A stretch of 64,000 bases of DNA from Copromyces sp. CBS 386.78 (Eukaryota; Ascomycota; Sordariomycetes; Sordariales; Sordariaceae): NCBI GenBank assembly GCA_030685235.1, contig MU839118.1:296764-360763 (forward strand), written 5' to 3'. The position numbers and the translations under genes are program-made. Positions 57,127-64,000 of the stretch are shown one piece after another (the first letter of the stretch is position 1; each line of letters starts with the position of its first letter). The notes beneath the pieces were generated by a model. That model did no database searches. It worked only from the letters and a program-made list of their open reading frames with translations, and was not told the origin of the DNA.

Positions 57127-57526
57127 GAGAACATCTTTCTGCACTGCCATAAAAGTCTTACGACATTGTCGCCCCACCTACTTATACCCTTCCCGCGCGC
57201 TAATGCACCCCAAAATTTTTTGAGCCAATTAGATCGCTCGCATCCAAATTGCGGTCCATATTCTACTTTGCACTTGTATTCTTTCGTAGATTTTATACCA
57301 AAAATCTGGGCATTATATTCTTTTACGAAATATTACGTGCCCGCACCTAGATATGCACCTAGATTAGCTACTTTATAGCGTACTTTATAGCGTACTTAGC
57401 GGTACGGTCGTACATTATACGGTCGTACATCGCTTAATTGAGCGATTAATCAATCGCACTCAATTTATATTAATTTATACATTGATAATCTATCTGGTTT
57501 TTATCGTGAAATCGAGCAATCTGACT

Positions 57527-57600
57527 GCTAGTGAGAGCTCTAGAATCCTAGCGAGTGCTCCAGAATCCCAGCGAGTGCTCTAGAGTGCCAGAGTCTCCCT
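57527..57600 (+). repeat. Tandem repeat, about 21 bp x 3-4
   Basis: Units of the form CTAGCGAGTGCTCTAGAATCC with one- or two-base differences. It lies near the left end of the 4.66-kb transposon in un-RIPed sequence. Confidence 0.85.
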
Positions 57601-58199
57601 CCCTTACTGGCCTTGTGTGCCAGCGATCCGTATGCTGCGCCGTTGAGTGCTAGTTGGGGTGCTAGTTGGCGTGCCTCCCCTACCCCGTGTAGATTTGCCT
57701 CCTCTCTCTTCTCTTCCTCCTTTACTTTTCTATATATTACTACGAGGGCGGCCTCGTTTAGCCTATATAGCGGTTGGGCGGTCGGCTCTATCCTCTTTAT
57801 TTAGGTTAATACCTTCCTAGCTAGATATATTACGTTGGATGGAAGGGGCGACTCGTATTGAGATCGTAGGGTTCTAGCTTGCCCTAGGCTATTGGCCCCG
57901 GCTAGGCTATAGACGAGGCTTTCTTCGAAGTCGTAATAATTGAGTTGGCGTAATTAAAGGAGGGGGGGCTTGAATATTGATTGGCGTAATTAACCGGGGA
58001 ATACGAAAGGGAGCTTAAATATTAATTAATATAATTAATTAAGGAATACGAGGTTCTAGGGCGAAGGGGTTATTATAGCGAAGTCGACCTTTGAATTTAA
58101 TTATTTTATTGAAGTCTTAGTATTTGAGGTATTGATCTTCATTATTTAACGATTTAGTAAATTACTAGAAGGGGTAATAATTAAATTTGTTGAGTAGGA

Positions 58200-60300
58200 A
58201 TAATTAATTTCGGTTAAGAAGGGATTCGAATATAGTATATAAGTAGGGTAAACTATATTATACTATAAATTTGCCGGTATATAACTCTAATTTATCGGGG
58301 TCTAGCCTAGCCGCTATAAGGATTATACCGAATATAATACGACGTTAACGAGCGATTTTATTGAAGGCTTTTTAATAGAGCTTTTTATAGGCATTTCTTA
58401 CCTATAGTTAGGCGAAATATTTGCGTTTAGCGTAAGCAATCTACTTTAAAATTTTATCCTCAATATTCTCTTTTATATTATCGGATAGTTTAAAACTTTA
58501 TATAACGGCGGCGACGACGGGATTCGAACCTATATAAATAAGGATGGTTAGTTTATTGTAAATTGTATAGGGATAAATATAGATTTATTATTAATAATAT
58601 AATTCTTTAAAATACAATTTACTAATTTAATTAGCGATATAATACGATAGCCGAAGTTTAAGCGCTTATTAATATAATAAGTAGCCTACTCTTCCTTTAC
58701 CGCTATATAAGTCTTTTTTAAATACGTAATAATCGCAGTCTAGTACGTAAAGTAGTTATAGAGCTTTTTAAAAGTAGAATTAAAATCGTTAATTATATAT
58801 ACGTAGTATATATATTTCTAGAAGGTATAAAGGCCTACTCTTAAGTATTCTATAGTATTAAGTATAGCCCTTAATAAATTTATACCATTTACTAAACGGT
58901 TAAAATTATTAACTACCTTTCAATTTTTATTGTTAAAATTTTCTAAATTCGTTATATTATTAGGTTGTACTAGCGTAGGTTAGGCCGATATCGATACTAA
59001 TATTTCTCGCTATATTTATACTTGTATTATAGCGGTATAAACATTAGTAATTAAGGCGGCGACCTTTTTATCCTATTTACACTTAATATTTAATATTATA
59101 TTCTTATTAACGTAAAAAATATAAAGTTATAACTCTATTTGGGGGTAAATTCGTTTAATAGCTACCCCTATTACTATATTGTAGTTTATAATAGTAACTC
59201 TAGGCTTATTAGTTTAAATAGCCTTACAACGAATATTAACTTTATTTATAAATTAGTTAAAACCTTCTTACCGCTCATTATTAACCAGCCCGAAACTATA
59301 ATTAAAGGTATAGCTAATACTATATATACCGATAATCTAGAAGAAAGCGAAGCCTTTATTATTAATTTTATACGTATTATCGTATATTTAGACTTAAGGA
59401 TTCTACTTCTATATTTACTCTCCCTATAAATTATTCTAAAAGAGGGTAATCGGTTTAATTTCAAATTCTTCAATCTAATTAATTTCAAAGTAGACCCCCT
59501 TCTCCTTTAATAGCTTTATAGTAAATTAAAAAGGGTTATATCTAAACTCTACCTCCTTTTTAAATCGATAACAAAAATTAACGAATTAGTTTTTCGTAAA
59601 ATAGAGGTCTAGGAATTTCTTACGTAATTCGCTAGTAATTTCGCAATTCTTTATATTAGGGCGGTCTAAATATAAAGCTACGAAAGCCTTATACTCAACC
59701 TTAAACGTTCTATATACGAATAGTTTATTACTAGGAGGGTAGCTATAAAATTTATAACTTTTATAAAGGTAAAAAGTCTATTTCCTATCGTTATATTTTA
59801 ACAATTTAATATTCCCCTATTAGAAGTATCTTTATTTCGATATTAATATAGAATAAAAGTAATTATCGGCCTTACCAATAGAATTAATTAAATAGACGAA
59901 TTTATAATGTATATAACCGATACTAATTTAAGGATTCGTAGAGCGACCCTTTACTAGATTATAATTAAACTCGTATCCCTATTATTATACGGCCGTAATT
60001 AATTTATCGAAGGTTTCGTATTAAGTATTAAAAATAAGGTAGTTACTATATTCGTAAAGGGGGGGATAGATAGAAGTCTCCTCGTCGTCGTTATCGATCT
60101 CTATAGGTTGTACTAAAGTAGGCTCGTTGGGGAATTCGCTAGGGGTATGGGATTCGTTAGGGAGTTCGCTAGGGGTATTATTCGTTAAGGGTTTTAGATT
60201 AGGGTCAATAAAATTGAAGTCGATTACTTAATTAGGGTATACGCTATAGTCGTATAGACCTATCGGTTAGGGAATCGCGTCGGCTATTTGTATTACGGTT
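58200..60300 (-). pseudogene. Decayed coding region of the 4.66-kb transposon, family unassigned
   Basis: Minus-strand patches read like protein: DNIKENIEDKILK...IAYAKRKYFA (about 58,490-58,395) and RRIIFGIILIAARLDPDKLE (58,355-58,295), with a further helix-rich stretch upstream (59,700-59,550, and 59,490-59,250). Stops interrupt throughout. The position inside inverted ends makes a transposase likely, but I cannot see a catalytic triad or name the family. Confidence 0.35.
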
Positions 60301-60482
60301 AGTTATAAAACGTATAGAAAGATGATATATTATTTCCTACTGTTAATAAATACTACGCTTTATTTATTTAAGGATATTTCGTAATGCGCGCGATAGTAGT
60401 TTAATTAAAAATAGTCTTCCCTTGGGCGGAGCTGGATATGCCCGAGGGAGGCAGTGAAACACCATTCTGCCCATGCTAGGAG

Positions 60483-60486
<4 letters not shown>

Positions 60487-60518
<32 letters not shown>
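60487..60518 (+). repeat. (TA)n microsatellite
   Basis: About 15 TA units near the 3' hairpin end of copy 4. Confidence 0.95.
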
Positions 60519-60521
<3 letters not shown>

Positions 60522-60540
60522 TTGCTTTTCAGATTTGTTT

Positions 60541-60786
60541 CCTTTTTATTTTTATATTTATTCATCTTTTTATTTTTATATTTATTTATCTTTTTATTTT
60601 TATATTTGTTTATCTTTTTATTTTTATATTTATTTATCTTTCTATTTTTATATTTATTTATGTTTTAATTTTTATGTTTATTTATCTTTTAATTTTTCTT
60701 TTTCTTTTTCTTTTTCTTTTTCTTTTTCTTTTTCTTTTTCTTTTTCTTTTTCTTTTTCTTTTTCTTTTTCTTTTTCTTTTTCTTTA
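60541..60786 (+). repeat. TTTATCTTTTTATTTTTATA units followed by (TTTTTC)n
   Basis: Six to seven imperfect units of about 22 bp (60,541-60,690) lead into roughly 15 perfect TTTTTC hexamers (60,695-60,785). Long open frames seen across here are artefacts of the repeat. Confidence 0.95.
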
Positions 60787-61782
60787 TCTTTTTATCTTTC
60801 TTCTTCCTTTTTATTTTTATTTTCAAAATAACCGCCATTTCTTTCTAATCATTTTGATACCCTTTTTATTCTTAAGGTTAAAGTTTTGGTAAAGAAAAAA
60901 ACTTAGTCGTTTTCGCTGCCAAAAGGCGCCAAGGTTGCCAAGGCGCTAAGAAAAACGCTGAAGATTTTGAACCAATTAAATACCTCGCATTCAACCTTAA
61001 ATCCCCGGCAGGCAAAAAAAGGGCGCTAAAATTTTTCGAGACCTTTTGCAAAGACATAGCCAAAAAAACGGAAACGCAGCCTTTTCTACCAATCTTTTTT
61101 ATATTTAAATGCAAATTTATATTTATAAAGGCATATATTAAAGGTATTTTATGTCATTTTCCTTTTCTTTATATCTTTTTTCCTAAATTAATTATATTAA
61201 TTTTTAAGAAGAAAAACGATAATTTTTCTGTCTTTACTATTCGAACCGTGTCTCGCCTCTCCACTATCCTAAATTTTTCAGCCAATCAATCATGGGCGAA
61301 ACACCCACGCACGGATCAACATATCGTCCGTGTTTACGCATTCGCAGCGTCTAAACAGAAACACCGCCCGCGGCGGTGATGCGGGCCCACGGACCGCGAC
61401 CTTTGGTACGAATCCGAGAGCAACCACCGATGGTGGGCCCGCATCTCCTTGCATGGGCATGGTGTTTCAATTATAGGGAGGGTGGTGATAGTAATGGTAA
61501 TAGGTGATAGAAGATACAATACGACGATGTAAATCGTTAAGTATAACGATAGATTATTAGTTACGAAATCTGGCCTGTGTAGGGGTTTGATTGTATAATG
61601 GGTTGTAATTTGGGGGTTTAGCGGGCGCGGTATAGTTTGCTAACGAAGGTGTGGAGACTCAAATGGATGCGAGCGATTTAATTGGCTTAAAAATTTTGGG
61701 GTGCAGTAGCGCGCCTTGGCGCGCGGGAAGGGTGGGGCGACAGTGTCGTAAGACTTTTATAGCAGTGCAGAAAGATGTTCTC

Positions 61783-63087
61783 ATAGTTTAATATCGTTTT
61801 TCCAAGATATTATATTAGACAATTTATTCCTTCTAGATTACAATTTCAATAATAATATAGAGTATACGGTATAATATCTGGAATTAATCGAAAGTTGGAT
61901 TAATAGGAGGACTTTTAATTAGATTTATATATATATTATAAAGTATATCGACTACGAAACGACTTTCGGTAATCGTATTAATCTTCCGTTTTATTATATT
62001 AAAATAGAATTATAAGATATAAGCCTCGTAGTATTAGATATAATTAAATCCGAATGTATTATAAATATTAGCAAATTTGCTTATAAGCGTAATACCGATA
62101 AAAATCTTCGAAAAGTTATACGCTAAATTTTTATAATTTTACCTTTTAAAGAAAGGTATAAGAATATCGATAGGGAAATATTTATTTAAATACCTTTAGA
62201 ATTTGTATTTAAATAGGTTAAACTAATTAATATATTTAGAATAAATTATTTAAATAGAAGTATTATTACGGAAGAGCCGTTCGAACTATTATAAATTCTT
62301 TACCCTAATATTAGTAAATAGCGACGTTTATTACCCGAAGAGAATTTTAAAACCCTTAACATTCCTAGGACCCTAAGCGGCAATTATAGTGCCTATTATA
62401 ATATTAGGCCGGGTTTTAGTAATTAAAGTCCTAGATTTAATCTATATAGTCGGTTTAATAGAGGTAGTAATAGCTGGGGTAATTGTGGTGATAGAGGCCG
62501 TAATAACTACGGTAGCCGTAACAATAGAAGTAGTTATAATAATTACGGTAGCCGTAGCAGCTACGATAATAGAAGTGGCCGTAACGATAGAGACGGCCGT
62601 AGCGGCTACAATAATAGAAGTAGCCGTAACGATAGAAGTGGCCGTAGCGGCTATAATAATAGAGGTAGCCGTAATAATTATAGTGGCCGGGGCTACAATT
62701 AAGGCGATAATAGTAAGTTAACTAAGTAGTATACGCCTACCTATATTTTAACGTCTATATATTAGCGCTAACGTTTTATCGGTTTACGTCCTATTAATTT
62801 ACGTACTAGTGGCGGCGGCGGCGGTGGCGGTAGCGGTGGCGGTAGCCGTCGTAAAGAGTATTAAGATAATTATAATAATAATAAAAACGAGGGTTTAATT
62901 AACCTACGCTAGAAATATAAGGGTTGTAGGGTTCGTAAAACTATTAAGTCTAATATTTAAATTTTATTTAGCTTTATACCTCCTATTTCTAAGCGTACTT
63001 ATATACTTATTATTACGTTATTTTCCCCGGCTATATTCGAATCGGTTATTATTTTAAATAAAAGTATAAAATCTTTATACCTTTAAA
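61783..63087 (+). pseudogene. Second gene of unit C, 3' part (continues from 57,126)
   Basis: It begins at the right ATAGTTTA copy. The frame continues directly from the left part: FLNYSL, then ISFFQDIILDNLFLLDYNF. The conserved domain INRRTFNQIYIYIIKYIDYE (about 61,895-61,960) matches unit A (43,025-43,080), and LPFYYIKIEL follows. After PFELLQILYPN (62,275-62,310) comes an Arg/Asn/Ser/Gly-rich repeat region (62,470-62,705), then a poly-Gly stretch (62,808-62,850), and a basic tail KYKGCRVRKTIKSN. Stops are mostly TAG/TAA in place of CAG/CAA. This 3' tail is missing in unit A. The true end is uncertain. Confidence 0.55.
62470..62705 (+). repeat. Coding minisatellite (SRNDRSGRSGYNNR-like)
   Basis: Imperfect units of 18-60 bp with the core AATAGAAGTAGCCGTAACGA and GGCCGTAGCGGCTA, in frame with the second gene of unit C. 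It gives an Arg/Ser/Gly/Asn-rich protein segment. Confidence 0.9.
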
Positions 63088-64000
63088 TATTATATTAAAT
63101 TTAATCTTTTAATTCTCCCTATTATTATTATTATTTATTAAAATTTAGTATTTATAATACTTATACGCAATTAATAATAGTATTATAATTAATAGTATAA
63201 GATTTAATATTATAATATTTAATATTATAATATCCTCCCGGTTTATAAATATTATATTTAATATCCCCCCTTCCCCCCCCCCCCCTCCCCCGGTAAAGAA
63301 AAAATAAATAAAAAATCATAAAAAATCGTAAATAGGTAGTCGTAGTTAATAAAAAATATTTTTTTATTATACCTTTTTATTTTTATATTATTACTATTAT
63401 CGTTATTATTATCGTTATTATTATCGTTATTATTATCGTTATTGTATTTAATTAATTTAGGGGTCTAACGTAGTATATTCATAATGCCTACCGCTAATAG
63501 AGTAGGAGTACGCCAGTATACTTTCTATTTTTGCGCGACGACGGCGAGGCGGGCCTATTTTTATATATTATTAGTCTATTTTCCTAATTTGCGACCGTAA
63601 TATAGCTCCTACGGGAAGGAGTATTATAATTGTAATTGCTTTTAATTGTTTTGAGCTATATATTCCTCTCTATTTGGGGGTATTTGGCGCTATATATTAC
63701 CTAACGGTAGATTTCTCTCTAACGGTAGATAGCGTTAATAAACGGTAATTAAAATTTTAATAGTTAATTGACGGTAGTAATGTAGTTACTGTCTTTCGAT
63801 TATTATTTAACGATAAGTGCTTTCTTATAACCCGGTAGCTAAGTATAGTTTCCGACTTCGGTATTTAAAATATACGTAATATATACGAAGGCGAGTGAGA
63901 TTAGGTCTTGGAAGAGAGGGCAAAATGATGTGTAGATATGTGTGTGTGCTATAGAGAGAAGGCTAGAGCAGAAAGGGAAAAGAAGTGTGGAGGGCTAAAA
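63088..64000. other. AT-rich right end of window, no gene; small repeats
   Basis: It contains a C-tract (63,265-63,291), a 12-bp TTATTATCGTTA array of about four units (63,395-63,445), and no supported gene. At 63,846-63,906 the string TAGTTTCCGACTTCGGTA and the following ATACGTAATATATRCGAAG match unit C at 48,781-48,840, so a fragment of another two-gene element begins or remains here. Confidence 0.6.

Larger units (their letters stand above)
60411..61470 (-). mobile_element. Short non-autonomous rolling-circle element, copy 4 (complete, 1,060 bp)
   Basis: Read on the minus strand it starts TTGAAACACCATGCCCATGC (61,470), followed by GGAGATGCGGGCCC, GGTCGCGGTCCGTGGGCCC and GGCGGTGTTTCTGTTTA. 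It continues into AAGTTTTTTTCT...GGGTATCAAAATGAT and GGCGGTTATTTTG, as in copies 1 and 2. It ends with the inverse repeat GCATGGGCAGAATGGTGTTTCAC and the hairpin CCCTCGGGC-ATATCCAGCTCC-GCCCAAGGG, then AAGACTAT (60,411). The interior differs from copies 1 and 2 by a (TTTTTC)n tract and TA microsatellite. It lies wholly inside the 4.66-kb transposon and retains most CA dinucleotides, so it is a relatively young insertion. Confidence 0.8.
57127..61782. mobile_element. 4,656-bp DNA transposon with long inverted ends and 8-bp duplication
   Basis: The outer 21 bp (GAGAACATCTTTCTGCACTG plus C) are perfectly inverted at 61,762-61,782, and similarity between the ends extends, with small indels, to about 125 bp (57,127-57,252 and 61,660-61,782). 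Both ends keep TCTTACGACA, TGTCGCCCCACC, CTTCCCGCGCGC, TGCACCCCAAAATTTTT and GCCAATTA. Flanking ATAGTTTA copies give an 8-bp target duplication, as in hAT and in Zisupton-type elements. The long inverted ends fit the latter at least as well. The interior carries a decayed minus-strand coding region and a nested short rolling-circle copy. The segment 57,253-57,890 holds small tandem repeats and no gene. Confidence 0.85.

Noticed and set aside
60454..60892. Long Phe/Leu/Tyr-rich open frames (125-139 codons)
   Set aside because: They are generated by the (TA)n, TTTATCTTTTTATTTTTATA and (TTTTTC)n repeats in a non-coding element and have no start context or domain.
57127..61782. Firm assignment of the 4.66-kb transposon to hAT
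   Set aside because: The 8-bp duplication fits hAT, but the inverted ends are about 125 bp long and no hAT catalytic motif is readable, so other 8-bp families remain possible.
18650..64000. Giant Starship-type cargo element
   Set aside because: No tyrosine-recombinase (DUF3435-like) captain gene or cargo genes are recognisable. The block is explained by rolling-circle and two-gene DNA transposons.
18650..64000. CRISPR array or phage/prophage content
   Set aside because: The tandem repeats have no spacer structure, and the genome is clearly fungal.

Overview
The window is nuclear DNA of a filamentous ascomycete. The evidence is short introns (53-70 nt) with GTRNGT donors and CTAAC-type branch sites, a Zn2Cys6 regulator, a DHA2-type transporter, and long AT-rich blocks in which CA dinucleotides have turned into TA, the signature of repeat-induced point mutation (RIP). 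Composition splits it in two: a mixed-composition, gene-bearing part (1 to about 18,650) and a RIP-degraded transposon block (about 18,650 to 64,000).

Gene-bearing part. Positions 1-4,683 hold no gene I can support. A frameshifted LaeA-like methyltransferase pseudogene lies at 4,684-5,897. It is followed by a SnoaL-like (NTF2 fold) protein (7,480-8,239, one intron), a thioredoxin (9,074-9,457), a small conserved Q-rich protein (9,897-10,239), a charged RS/RD-rich protein of 383 aa (10,620-11,771), a Zn2Cys6 transcription factor (minus, 11,884-13,760), a divergently transcribed 14-helix-type MFS transporter (15,104-16,868, two introns), and a secreted protein of unknown function (minus, 17,029-17,993). 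The regulator and transporter share a 1.3-kb intergenic region and may be functionally linked. The other genes look like independent single units.

Transposon block, left part (18,756-33,000). An approximately 11-kb rolling-circle element (Helitron/Helentron type) encodes a decayed Rep-helicase with a Cys-rich N-terminus. Its ends (a GAAACGCC-type subterminal inverted repeat and a 3' hairpin around the loop ATATCCAGCTCC) match those of at least two much shorter, about 1-kb non-coding copies; two further 5'-end copies lack the hairpin. One short copy carries a 540-bp element with 123-bp direct terminal repeats (TRIM-like), and another carries a 171-bp MITE candidate.

Transposon block, right part (34,000-64,000). 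Three related copies (A, B, C) of a two-gene DNA transposon lie head to tail in one orientation. In each, a Tnp2/CACTA-related transposase remnant runs on the minus strand, and a second, low-complexity gene runs away from it on the plus strand. Between the two lies a spacer with inverted purine/pyrimidine motifs. The second gene of copy C is split by a 4,656-bp transposon with perfect 21-bp outer inverted ends and an 8-bp target duplication, and the reading frame resumes exactly across that duplication. Inside that transposon sits a 1,060-bp minus-strand copy of the short rolling-circle element. This gives a readable order of insertions.

The most unusual features are the autonomous/non-autonomous rolling-circle family defined by shared ends, the strongly strand-asymmetric loss of CA (but not TG) across the 11-kb element, and the divergent two-gene transposon family with its nested insertion.
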